In this document: positions 1 through 7,441 of the stretch, in pieces
Position numbering within the stretch: the stretch's first letter is position 1
Layout: each line of letters begins with the position of its first letter
NCBI GenBank assembly: GCA_944392185.1
Contig: CALXVW010000076.1
Span: forward strand, 1-11,428
DNA length: 11,428 bases
From: an uncultured Alphaproteobacteria bacterium
Lineage (GTDB): Bacteria; Pseudomonadota; Alphaproteobacteria; RF32; CAG-239
Direction of reading: 5' to 3'
Made by a program: the position numbers and the translations under genes
The notes under the pieces: model-generated
What the model was told of the DNA's origin: nothing
The model's input: only the letters and a program-made list of their open reading frames with translations
The model's database searches: none

Positions 1-2027
1 GTCAGCTCTTGTTGGTAAGCTAAAGAACTTTCCATGGTGCTGGTTTGCGAGGCAATATTGCCGACAAAGGTTGAGGCATAGTTTGCCAAAGTCGTTTGGG
101 TCTGAGCAATAGTACCGGATTGCTTAAAGGTAATAGATGATGTAAAGACCTGAGCCAAGGCATTGGCAATATTATTAGCTGCCGGGCTCATCACATATTT
201 TCCGGTAGAGGCATTAAAAGAAGGCGAGCTGGCCGAAATCAAAGCCGGATCAGTCATAAGGTTTTCTTGAACTACGATGGTTTGGGCAGTGTTCACATAT
301 GAAGGAGCCATTCCCAAACGCCCAAGCAAATCATTACCCTGAGTTTCCGTAATTTCGAGCTGATCTCCGTTAAGGTTTTCAATTCTTAGCATATAGCCAC
401 TGCCATTTGGCACCAAAGATGCTCTCATAGAACCATTAAGAGCGGGGTTTTCGTTAATAGAATTAACAATATCGCTCAAGCTGTCATTGGGGCTGATGGT
501 GATGGTTCCAAAGTTAAAACCGTTAGTACTGTCAGAGAAACTCCAGATGGTCATCTCGTTGACCCCGAGATTAGCATTGGCACTGACAACTTTTGAATCA
601 TAAATAGAGTCTCCGGTTTGCTTAACAAACATATCATTAAGCCCAAAGAAGCTTGAGAACCCTTGATAAGATTGTGCAAACAAGCCATTGTTTCCGGCAT
701 CAAAAGAGAGGGTAACATCTTGCTGAGCAGACCCCGGTGTTGAGGAAGCCTCATCTACAATGGAGAAGCCATAGTTACTGTCCCCGGTATCAATGACCAA
801 ATTTCCGCTGTTGTTGATGTAGACCTGAGCCTGTGGAAGATTTGGGCCGTCAGCAGATTGCAGCCAATCTTGAATTTGTTGAGCCATATAGGAGACAGAA
901 CCTTCGGTAAAGCCCAAGCCGCCTTTTAAGGTTGTGGTGGAAACTTGTTTACCTTCGGCATCAAAGATTGTAAAGCGCACATCGCCGCTTTCTAGGCGGA
1001 TACTTTGCGGATAAGAGCCGTCTGCACCTTGAATAAAGGTGCGAGTACCGGTCAAAATATCCGGAGTATTAGGATAAGCAGTTCCCTGATTGTGAACTTG
1101 GTTGATTTGCTCCATCAAATTTCCGGCCAGCTCATCTAATTGGCTTTGTAAAGAGGGAAGGGTGGTATCACGAATTTGGATTAATCCCTGCAACTCTCCT
1201 CCCTTAATAGAGGCGGTGATGTCCTTTCCATCGACATAAATACCATTGATTCCGCCACCTGCATAAGTTGTTGTTGAGCTGGCTTGGGTCAGCGCACTGT
1301 GAGAGAGAAGGTGCGGATCATTGTCAAGCAAAGTGATACCGTTTGTGGTTTGGATAACAATGGCACCCGTTTCACGTTTGAAATAAGAGATGTCAATTAA
1401 ACCGCTGAGCTCGCGTAAGGCTTCGTCTCTCTGATCCAAAAGATCGGCGGTTCCCTCATAACCCAAGATTTCATATTTGACAATTTCATCATTGAGGTTG
1501 TCAATCTGATTCAAGAGATCATTCACCTGGTCAACCGCATCGGTAATTTGCAAATCCGCATCTCCGCGGAGCTTTTGAATTTCAACCGAAATGGAGTTTA
1601 AGCGCGAAGTAATGGTACTTGCTTGGTTCAAGAGATTATAACGGTTAGCAGAAGAGGTGACATCGTTTGTAAAAGTATCAAAAGCCGCTTGTAAATCTGC
1701 CACGTTGGCAGAAAGAGAGTTATTTCCCTGCGGTGTGCCGAGCAAGGTCTCTGCTTTGCTCAAATAATCATTTTGAGCAGAATAATTGCTGGTTAAAGAG
1801 TTTGAGGAAAGATAGCTTTTGAGCAAACCTTCATCAACACTACGTCTGACCTCCCCTAAGGAAACGCCCATACTGTTGCCGGCTTTGATGACGTTAACCT
1901 GTTGTGCGGTTTTGCGCGTATAACCAACGGTGTCAACATTAGCAATATTGCGGCCGATGATGTCCAGCTGAGCCTGGGCTGTTTTCATGCCCGAAAGCGA
2001 GGTAGATAATCCTGGAATAAGAGCCAT
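1..2027 (-). CDS. flgK: Flagellar hook-associated protein 1 FlgK (3'-truncated by window edge)
   Basis: FlgK is the first junction protein between the flagellar hook and filament, exported by the flagellar type III system and assembled outside the cell. The frame is open from the ATG at 2027 to the window edge, giving 675 codons. The start reads MALIPGLSTSLSGMKTAQ, with the rod/hook-family signature NIANVDTVGYTR at about residues 28-39. The FlgK-type motif LLDQRDEALRELSGLID lies near residues 197-213. The visible C-terminus stops at SSLAYQQEL; the family usually ends some 40-50 residues later in a second coiled-coil segment, so only the tail is missing. A strong AAGGAGG lies 6 bases upstream of the ATG, and flgN ends 14 bases upstream. 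My translation of the visible part contains no ATA isoleucine codons. The family call is firm; the missing end cannot be judged. Confidence 0.96.
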   Translation of the reverse strand, partial: MALIPGLSTSLSGMKTAQAQLDIIGRNIANVDTVGYTRKTAQQVNVIKAGNSMGVSLGEVRRSVDEGLLKSYLSSNSLTSNYSAQNDYLSKAETLLGTPQGNNSLSANVADLQAAFDTFTNDVTSSANRYNLLNQASTITSRLNSISVEIQKLRGDADLQITDAVDQVNDLLNQIDNLNDEIVKYEILGYEGTADLLDQRDEALRELSGLIDISYFKRETGAIVIQTTNGITLLDNDPHLLSHSALTQASSTTTYAGGGINGIYVDGKDITASIKGGELQGLIQIRDTTLPSLQSQLDELAGNLMEQINQVHNQGTAYPNTPDILTGTRTFIQGADGSYPQSIRLESGDVRFTIFDAEGKQVSTTTLKGGLGFTEGSVSYMAQQIQDWLQSADGPNLPQAQVYINNSGNLVIDTGDSNYGFSIVDEASSTPGSAQQDVTLSFDAGNNGLFAQSYQGFSSFFGLNDMFVKQTGDSIYDSKVVSANANLGVNEMTIWSFSDSTNGFNFGTITISPNDSLSDIVNSINENPALNGSMRASLVPNGSGYMLRIENLNGDQLEITETQGNDLLGRLGMAPSYVNTAQTIVVQENLMTDPALISASSPSFNASTGKYVMSPAANNIANALAQVFTSSITFKQSGTIAQTQTTLANYASTFVGNIASQTSTMESSLAYQQEL

Positions 2028-2033
2028 AATAAA

Positions 2034-2040
2034 CCTCCTT
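2034..2040 (-). promoter_or_regulatory. Strong Shine-Dalgarno of flgK
   Basis: On the minus strand the bases read AAGGAGG, a full-length anti-16S match, 6 bases before the flgK ATG at 2027. It sits in the short gap after the flgN stop codon. It fixes the flgK start and suggests efficient translation, which suits a structural protein made in more copies than its chaperone. Confidence 0.85.
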
Positions 2041-2041
2041 C

Positions 2042-2494
2042 TTACAATGTTCTGTTTATGGCCAGCGCATTCTTGTTGTTATCCAGCGGAGAGTAATTTC
2101 CGTGCGCGCCATAAGAAGTTGCGTTACGATTATTGGTAACCTTGGCAATATTGATGATCGTATCCATCACTTTTTTGCTGGTTTCCATTTTAGCCTTGAG
2201 CAAAAGCTCATTTTCTTTAAGCAAGGTATCAAGCTCCAAAGAGGCTTCTTTTAATTCATCTCTGAGTTCGGCATCAATTTCAGCCAAATATTTTTGGTTT
2301 TTGATGAAGAAAGCACTCATGGAACGATAAGCCGAAACGGTCTTAGCTTTTTGCTCATAGAGATTGCTGACGGCTTCGACGTCAAAATTCCGCAGAGCCT
2401 CATTCTCTTGTTTTAACAAGTTGGCAAACCCTAAGATAACATCTTGCAGGTCGGCAACTTTGTCGTTGATTTCATCTAACTGTAATTCTTCCAT
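2042..2494 (-). CDS. flgN: FlgN-family flagellar export chaperone
   Basis: FlgN chaperones bind the C-terminal helices of FlgK and FlgL in the cytoplasm and deliver them to the flagellar export gate. The 150-residue product is almost wholly helical and charged, with the heptad-rich stretch QENEALRNFDVEAVSNLYEQK near the N-terminus that is typical of the family. A second long helix rich in Lys, Glu and Leu follows. The C-terminus is flexible (YGAHGNYSPL) and ends in NRTL. It lies directly between flgJ and flgK, the usual place next to its client. I prefer the ATG at 2494, because AGGAG lies 8 bases upstream; an in-frame GTG at 2503 would add three residues. The flgJ stop codon overlaps this ribosome-binding region, implying translational coupling. 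FlgN proteins diverge strongly, so the assignment rests on helix pattern and position together. Confidence 0.8.
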   Translation of the reverse strand: MEELQLDEINDKVADLQDVILGFANLLKQENEALRNFDVEAVSNLYEQKAKTVSAYRSMSAFFIKNQKYLAEIDAELRDELKEASLELDTLLKENELLLKAKMETSKKVMDTIINIAKVTNNRNATSYGAHGNYSPLDNNKNALAINRTL

Positions 2495-2505
2495 TTTCTT
2501 CACTC

Positions 2506-2844
2506 CTATCCTTGAATGAATCCGTTGCTTTCCATTTCCTGCATCTCTAAAATTGAGCGCATGACACTTTGTTTAACACCGACAGTTCCGAGCTTGGCCA
2601 TTTCTTTGCCATATTGGTCAAAAAGCATGGAGCGGTAGATTTTTTCGGCATTGCCGCCGCCAAACATTCCGTCGGTAGAAACCCCTTCAAACATGGTCTC
2701 CATCATTTTGGTCAAGAAGAAGGCCTCAAAATCTTCGGCAGATTTTTCCGCCTTGGCCAAATCTTTGCTATTCATTTGCGGAGCAGATTTAATGTTCCAC
2801 AAAGAGTTATCTAAAACGGCGCTGTTGGTTAAAATATCAGTCAT
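2506..2844 (-). CDS. flgJ: FlgJ-type rod-binding protein, single-domain form
   Basis: This 112-residue protein matches the N-terminal rod-binding domain of FlgJ, which acts in the periplasm as a scaffold for rod assembly. The diagnostic block is DFEAFFLTKMMETMF (about residues 38-52), followed by a glycine-rich turn (GMFGGGNAEKIYRSM) and the helix LFDQYGKEMAK. The muramidase domain that gammaproteobacterial FlgJ carries at its C-terminus is absent. That is the normal situation in alphaproteobacteria, where a separate lytic enzyme is recruited; none is visible here. The start ATG shares one base with the flgI stop (TAATG), and GAGGTGA precedes it inside the end of flgI, so the two genes are translationally coupled. 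Caulobacter calls the equivalent protein CheL. Confidence 0.88.
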   Translation of the reverse strand: MTDILTNSAVLDNSLWNIKSAPQMNSKDLAKAEKSAEDFEAFFLTKMMETMFEGVSTDGMFGGGNAEKIYRSMLFDQYGKEMAKLGTVGVKQSVMRSILEMQEMESNGFIQG

Positions 2845-3968
2845 TATATCACCTCAATTTCGGCTTGCAACGCACCGCTGGCCTTAATAGCCTGCAAAAT
2901 GCTGATTAAATCTCTGGGGGTCACACCCAAGGTGTTGAGGCCGTCAACCAGCTCTTGGAGATTAATACCCGTATCAAGAACAGTTAGCTTGGCATCGGTA
3001 TCCTCGTTGATATCAATAACGGAGGCATAGTTTGTAATCGTCTCCCCGTCAGAGAAAGGTAAAGGCTGAGAAACAACCGGCACATCGGTAATTTTGATAG
3101 TTAAGTTTCCCTGAGCAATAGCCAAGCGGTTGATTTTGACATCTTTACCGATAACAACAATTCCGGAGCTTTCATCAATCACGACTTTTGCTAATTGGTC
3201 CGGCTGAACTTGCAGTTGCTCGACTTTGGTCATCAAATCAACAATTTTGCCCTGATAAGAAGAGGGAATGTTAAGTACGATTGTTGCCGGGTCGGTCGCT
3301 TGGGCGGCATTGGTTCCCATCATGGCATTGATGGCATCGGCCACTCTGCGTGCGGTGGTAAAATCAGGATTGCGCAAAGCAATGTTGATGGATTTTAAGC
3401 TCTCAAGCTCAAAAGGAATTTCGGTTTCAACAATGGCACCGCCGGGGATGCGTCCAGAAGTTGGCACTCCTTTGCTGATGGATTGGTTGGCACCTTGAGC
3501 AGAAACGGCACCAACCGCAACTTGCCCTTGCGCCACGGCATAAACCTGTCCGTCGGCACCCATTAGAGGCGTAACCACCAAGGTTCCCCCTTGTAGATTT
3601 TTAGCATCACCGAGAGCGCTGACGGTAACATCGATTCGGCTTCCCTGACGAGCAAACGGAGGCAAATTTGCGGTAACCATAACCGCAGCGATGTTTTTAG
3701 CTTTGATTTGTCCGCCGCGAGCATTAATGCCCATTTGGTCCATCATGGAAATTAAGCTCTCACGGGTAAAATCAACAGATTTGATATTGTCGCCGGTACC
3801 GTTTAAGCCCACAATCAAACCATAACCGATAAGCTGGTTATCTCTGATTCCCTCAAAGTCGGCAATATCTTTTATGCGAGAAACCGCACCGGCCTCGGTT
3901 ACAGGCATCAGCAAGCCCAGAGTAATTATTGCCAAAGCGGCGGATTTTATAGCTTTTACATACATCAT
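2844..3968 (-). CDS. flgI: Flagellar P-ring protein FlgI
   Basis: FlgI forms the P ring, the periplasmic bushing around the flagellar rod. The 374-residue length is usual for the family. A Sec signal peptide is visible: positive MMYVKAIKS, a hydrophobic core (AALAIITLGLLMPV) and small residues TEAGA, with cleavage likely near residue 26-28. The mature protein begins with the family signature RIKDIADFEGIRDNQLIGYG and LIVGLNGTGD. It continues through GGTLVVTPLMGADGQVYAVAQG and GRIPGGAIVE, and ends in a region containing LQELVDGLNTLGVTPRDLI. GAGG lies 10 bases before the first of two tandem ATG codons. flgA and flgH, commonly next to flgI, are not present; murE lies upstream instead. A sigma-54 promoter precedes the gene. 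Confidence 0.97.
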   Translation of the reverse strand: MMYVKAIKSAALAIITLGLLMPVTEAGAVSRIKDIADFEGIRDNQLIGYGLIVGLNGTGDNIKSVDFTRESLISMMDQMGINARGGQIKAKNIAAVMVTANLPPFARQGSRIDVTVSALGDAKNLQGGTLVVTPLMGADGQVYAVAQGQVAVGAVSAQGANQSISKGVPTSGRIPGGAIVETEIPFELESLKSINIALRNPDFTTARRVADAINAMMGTNAAQATDPATIVLNIPSSYQGKIVDLMTKVEQLQVQPDQLAKVVIDESSGIVVIGKDVKINRLAIAQGNLTIKITDVPVVSQPLPFSDGETITNYASVIDINEDTDAKLTVLDTGINLQELVDGLNTLGVTPRDLISILQAIKASGALQAEIEVI

Positions 3969-4013
3969 AAGGCCACAACCTCAAAAATTGACAGTTAAAC
4001 TTACACAAATATA

Positions 4014-4029
4014 TGCAATTCTTGTGCCA
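4014..4029 (-). promoter_or_regulatory. Sigma-54 (RpoN) promoter upstream of flgI
   Basis: On the minus strand the bases read TGGCACAAGAATTGCA. This holds the -24 GG and -12 GC dinucleotides with exactly ten bases between them, and matches the consensus TGGCAC-N5-TTGCW at all defined positions. Transcription would start about 12 bases downstream, near 4003, leaving a leader of roughly 35 bases before the flgI ATG at 3968. It lies in the only gap, 94 bases, between murE and flgI. Alphaproteobacterial rod, ring and hook genes are often RpoN-dependent through an FlbD-like activator; an activator site would have to lie nearby, and I could not identify one. Confidence 0.82.
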
Positions 4030-4062
4030 ATTTTTGTTGTGAAAAATATGATGCTTTTTATT

Positions 4063-5481
4063 TTACAATGAGGCTAAAGATTTTAAGGCTTCTTCTTGGT
4101 CGCTGAAGGGAATGATTTTGCCTTTGACATATTGCCCGGTTTCATGCCCTTTGCCGGCCAAAATCAAGATATCTCCGGCCTTGAGGTTTGAGATTGCTTG
4201 GCGAATAGCCTCTGCGCGGTCGGGGATATTTTGGCCCTTAGGGCAAGTGGCCATAATTTGGTCGCGAATTTTGGTGGCGTCTTCAGTGCGGGGATTGTCA
4301 TCGGTAACATAGACAACATCAGCCATATCATTGGCAATTTTGCCCATAATCGGGCGTTTGCCGGCATCTCTGTCGCCGCCGCAGCCAAACAAAACATGGA
4401 GACGGTTTTGGGTGTGCGGCCGCAAAGCCTTGATGACATTTTCCAAAGCATCGGGGGTATGAGCGTAATCAACATATACGGCAGCACCGTCTTTAGTTTG
4501 GCCGACAAGCTCCAAACGTCCCTTGGCACCATGAATTTGTGAAACATATTTGATAACTTCATCGGGGCGGTTGGTGAGCTTGGCGCACATTCCGAGTGCA
4601 CACAAAACATTCATGGCTTGAAATTCTCCGGCCAAAGGAATTTCAATCTTGAGCGGACGGCCGAAATAAGAGATTTCAAGCTGTTGGCCGTGAGCCAAAG
4701 GTGTGGCATGAATAAGGCAAATGTCTTTGCCGTTGTAGCCATAGGAAACAACCTTCTTGCCAAAGTTTAGGCAGAGTTGAGCCAGAGGTTCAAATTCGTC
4801 AATATCAGCGTTCAAGACGGCAGTCCCCCCCTCAATCAGATTTTCTTTGAATAAAATCATTTTAGCGGCAAGATAATTTTCCATGGTTTTGTGATAATCT
4901 AGGTGGTCGCGGGTGAGGTTGGTAAAGCCGGCCACTTCTACTTGCACACCGCCCAGTCGATATTGACAAAGTCCATGGCTGGAGGCTTCCATGGCCAACC
5001 AATCATAGCCTTCTTCGGCCAATTCTTTGAGCTCGCGTTGAATAGTCACGCTGACAGGGGTTGTATTGGGCGAGGGAATGGGGGGATTATTCCCCTTAAT
5101 CAAGCCAAGGGTGCCGTTGCTAGCTGCTTTATACCCCATAAGAGTGAGTATTTGTCTGATAAAATCAGCAATAGACGTTTTACCGTTGGTTCCGGTCACG
5201 GCGCAAATGTGTTTGGGAGCTTTGCCAAAAAATTTGGCCGCCGCCAAGGCAAAGTCTTTGGCCGGATTGTGTGAGCGAATAACTTCAATATTTTGAGGGA
5301 TTTCAGCTAAACAATCGTCTTTAACCAAAACGGCAACGGCACCTTTTGCAATGGCATCGGCAATGAATTTGTCGTCATTTAGTGAGCCAAACAAAAAACC
5401 TGGTTTAACTTCTCTGGAATCAGCCGTAAGTCCGGTAATTTCAATGGCAGTTGAAGAATTTGTAATCTGATTAAGCAACAT
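4063..5481 (-). CDS. murE: UDP-MurNAc-L-Ala-D-Glu:meso-diaminopimelate ligase MurE
   Basis: MurE adds the third stem-peptide residue to UDP-MurNAc-L-Ala-D-Glu in the cytoplasm, using ATP. The 472-residue product has the ATP-binding loop TGTNGKTS (97-104), the conserved SSHGL segment (168-172), and TRDHLDYH (190-197). The likely carbamylated lysine is in YLAAKMILF (K207). DDNPRTED (394-401) follows; its DNPR motif marks enzymes that recognise meso-diaminopimelate rather than lysine. GKGHE (443-447) is near the C-terminus. The frame extends 11 codons further to an ATG at 5514, but the ATG at 5481 has GAGGGGA 6 bases upstream and is preferred. Unusually, it is not followed by murF or other division-cell-wall genes but by flgI, with no hairpin in the gap. 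A weak -10-like TATGAT lies at 5510-5515 on the minus strand. Confidence 0.96.
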   Translation of the reverse strand: MLLNQITNSSTAIEITGLTADSREVKPGFLFGSLNDDKFIADAIAKGAVAVLVKDDCLAEIPQNIEVIRSHNPAKDFALAAAKFFGKAPKHICAVTGTNGKTSIADFIRQILTLMGYKAASNGTLGLIKGNNPPIPSPNTTPVSVTIQRELKELAEEGYDWLAMEASSHGLCQYRLGGVQVEVAGFTNLTRDHLDYHKTMENYLAAKMILFKENLIEGGTAVLNADIDEFEPLAQLCLNFGKKVVSYGYNGKDICLIHATPLAHGQQLEISYFGRPLKIEIPLAGEFQAMNVLCALGMCAKLTNRPDEVIKYVSQIHGAKGRLELVGQTKDGAAVYVDYAHTPDALENVIKALRPHTQNRLHVLFGCGGDRDAGKRPIMGKIANDMADVVYVTDDNPRTEDATKIRDQIMATCPKGQNIPDRAEAIRQAISNLKAGDILILAGKGHETGQYVKGKIIPFSDQEEALKSLASL

Positions 5482-5599
5482 GTTCGTCCCCTCACTTTTT
5501 AAAGTAAAAATCATATTAAGCCATAATCGCTAAAAAAGTATTTAATTTTTAAGAATTATCATTTAAGATGAGTGCAAAAGTAATAAGAGGAGACAAAAG

Positions 5600-6067
5600 A
5601 TGAAGTTTCTGGCATTTTGTTTGGCATTATTGTGGAGTGCGGCAGTATTGGCCAAACCGGCTGATTTATATTTGTTTTATAATGCCGCTAGTGAGAATTT
5701 GGCAGAGATTTCAATCACCAAAGAGGAGACGGCTAAAGCATTTGATGATATTTACGGCCCAGCCTCTGATGAATTACCGGATAAAGTCCGCTACGAAGAC
5801 TTTTTTGTTTCCAAGTTTCCAAATGGCAGCTATGTCTTTACCTTGGATGCCGAGTTCAATTGCGGTCGTTTGGGGTGCGCCACCACGGTTTATGAAAGAG
5901 ATGCCGATGGCGATTTAATAGAAGGGGAAAGTTCTTTCCCTGTCAAATGCAAATTGCACGGAACGGATAAACGTTTGTGCATCAAAGGTGGTTACAAAGT
6001 AGAAAAGCCAAAAGAAGAGCAAAAAAAACGCGGTCCGGTTCACTATCCTGCTCCGGTTGAAGAATAG
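5600..6067 (+). CDS. Small secreted protein of unknown function with four cysteines
   Basis: I do not recognise this 155-residue protein. It begins with a clear Sec signal peptide (MKFLAFCLALLWSAAVLA, cleavage after residue 18), so the mature protein of about 137 residues is probably periplasmic. The body is acidic, with DDIYGPASDELPDK at about 49-62. It contains four cysteines at 88, 93, 117 and 127 (FNCGRLGC, VKCKLHGTDKRLC), which could form two disulfides. The last 20 residues are a Lys/Glu/Pro-rich tail (VEKPKEEQKKRG) that looks disordered. The start is supported by AAGAGGAG at 5585-5592. It is divergent from murE across 118 bases and is followed after 8 bases by the GH13 gene, so the two are probably co-transcribed. 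A link to carbohydrate use is possible but not shown by the sequence. Confidence 0.8.
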   Translation: MKFLAFCLALLWSAAVLAKPADLYLFYNAASENLAEISITKEETAKAFDDIYGPASDELPDKVRYEDFFVSKFPNGSYVFTLDAEFNCGRLGCATTVYERDADGDLIEGESSFPVKCKLHGTDKRLCIKGGYKVEKPKEEQKKRGPVHYPAPVEE

Positions 6068-6075
6068 GCCGCCGA

Positions 6076-7326
6076 ATGTGGGCAGAAAAGAGCGTTTTTT
6101 ATCATATTTATCCGCTGGGTTTTTGCGGCGCTCCCATGACCAATAGCCAAGAGGGAGAAGTATCTTCGAGGCTAAATCTGATTTATGATTGGATTCCGCA
6201 CTTAAAATCATTGGGAATAAATGCCGTGTATTTTGGTCCGGTGTTTGAATCTGTTGCCCACGGCTATGACACAATTGACTATTTTCAGATAGATAAACGC
6301 TTGGGCGAAAATGAAGATTTCAAAAGATTGGTAAATTTTTTGCATCAAAATGACATAAAGGTTGTTTTAGACGGTGTGTTTAACCACGTTGGGAGAAAAT
6401 TTTGGGCTTTTGAGGATGTCAAACAACATAAATCAGATTCAAAATATTGCTCGTGGTTTCGGCTTGATTTCAGTCACGATAACCGCTATGGCGATGGTTT
6501 TTGCTATGAAGGCTGGGACGGCTGCGATGATTTGGTGAAGCTAAACTTGGCCAACCCGGAGGTGCGAGCTCATCTGCTCTCGGCCGTAGCCATGTGGCAG
6601 GATGCGTTTGGGATTGACGGTTTGAGGTTGGATGTCGCTCATTACCTGAGCCATGGCTTTTTAAGAGAGCTAAGACAAATGTGTCAGGCCCGCAATCCAG
6701 AATTTTGGCTGATGGGGGAGACTGTTTTTGGGGATTATCGCCGCTTGGTTAATCCGCAAATGTTGGACAGCTGTACCAATTATGAGCTTTATAAGGCTTT
6801 ATATTCATCTTGCAATGATAATAATATGTTTGAGCTCGCTCATGCATTGAAACGGCAGTTTGAGGCGGGAAAAGGTATCTATGAGGGGCTGAAACTGTAT
6901 AGTTTTTTGGATAATCACGCTGTTTCAAGAATCGCCACGATGCTAAAGAATCCACACCAGCTAAAGGCACTTTACGGATTATTATTTAGCTTGCCGGGAA
7001 TCCCGTCTGTTTATTATGGCAGCGAATGGGGGATAAAAGGATGCAGAGAAAAAAGCGATTCGGAAGTGCGTCCACAGTTGATTTTGCAAGAAGGAAATGA
7101 CTTAAGCTGCCACATATCATGGTGGGCAGAATTTAGAAAGAAATCAGATATTCTTGCATATGGGGGCTATCAAGAGCTGGAAGTTAATTCAAAGTTGCTG
7201 GTATACCGCCGTTATCTAGGAGAAAATAAGCTAGATTTCGCAGTGAATATTGGCGAAGAAACTCAAAAGATAACGCATGATGGAAAAGAATATTTAATTC
7301 AGGGTTATGAAATTAGGATATTATAA
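6076..7326 (+). CDS. GH13 alpha-amylase-family glycosyl hydrolase, cytoplasmic
   Basis: A (beta/alpha)8-barrel enzyme expected to act on alpha-glucosidic bonds of maltodextrin-like substrates. All four GH13 regions are present: I, DGVFNH (99-104); II, GIDGLRLDVAH (179-189), with the nucleophile D186 and invariant R184; III, LMGETVFG (212-219), with the acid/base E215; IV, FLDNHA (277-282), with D279 and H281. The N-terminus SVFYHIYPLGFCGAP is the first barrel strand, so the start at 6076 is complete despite a poor ribosome-binding site; translation may be coupled to the upstream gene. At 416 residues it lacks the N-terminal beta domain of neopullulanases and cyclomaltodextrinases and has only a short C-terminal beta region. 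There is no signal peptide. Substrate (maltodextrin, cyclodextrin or trehalose-like) cannot be decided from the sequence. Confidence 0.9.
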   Translation: MWAEKSVFYHIYPLGFCGAPMTNSQEGEVSSRLNLIYDWIPHLKSLGINAVYFGPVFESVAHGYDTIDYFQIDKRLGENEDFKRLVNFLHQNDIKVVLDGVFNHVGRKFWAFEDVKQHKSDSKYCSWFRLDFSHDNRYGDGFCYEGWDGCDDLVKLNLANPEVRAHLLSAVAMWQDAFGIDGLRLDVAHYLSHGFLRELRQMCQARNPEFWLMGETVFGDYRRLVNPQMLDSCTNYELYKALYSSCNDNNMFELAHALKRQFEAGKGIYEGLKLYSFLDNHAVSRIATMLKNPHQLKALYGLLFSLPGIPSVYYGSEWGIKGCREKSDSEVRPQLILQEGNDLSCHISWWAEFRKKSDILAYGGYQELEVNSKLLVYRRYLGENKLDFAVNIGEETQKITHDGKEYLIQGYEIRIL

Positions 7327-7355
7327 ATAAAAAAGAGGCTAATATAAGAAAATAG

Positions 7356-7383
7356 TTGATTTTTTTGAAATAATTGCTATATT
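7356..7383 (+). promoter_or_regulatory. Sigma-70-type promoter of the lipoprotein gene
   Basis: TTGATT at 7356-7361 and TATATT at 7378-7383 are separated by 16 bases in an AT-rich gap after the GH13 stop. Transcription would begin near 7390, leaving a leader of about 50 bases before the ATG at 7442. The boxes match the consensus at four and five of six positions. The gap is long enough (115 bases) that a separate promoter is expected. Confidence 0.5.
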
Positions 7384-7441
7384 TAAACAAAAATATCGGA
7401 AATTTACGAAACGTTTTTAACTTGCAGCAAGGATAGAATTC

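Noticed and set aside
5482..5514. An upstream murE start at 5514 that would add 11 residues.
   Set aside because: The ATG at 5481 has GAGGGGA at ideal spacing, and the added residues contain that ribosome-binding site.
5915..6274. A minus-strand frame of 119 codons across the end of the secreted-protein gene and the start of the GH13 gene.
   Set aside because: It overlaps two well-supported genes and its translation is a low-complexity shadow (FFLLFFWLFYF).
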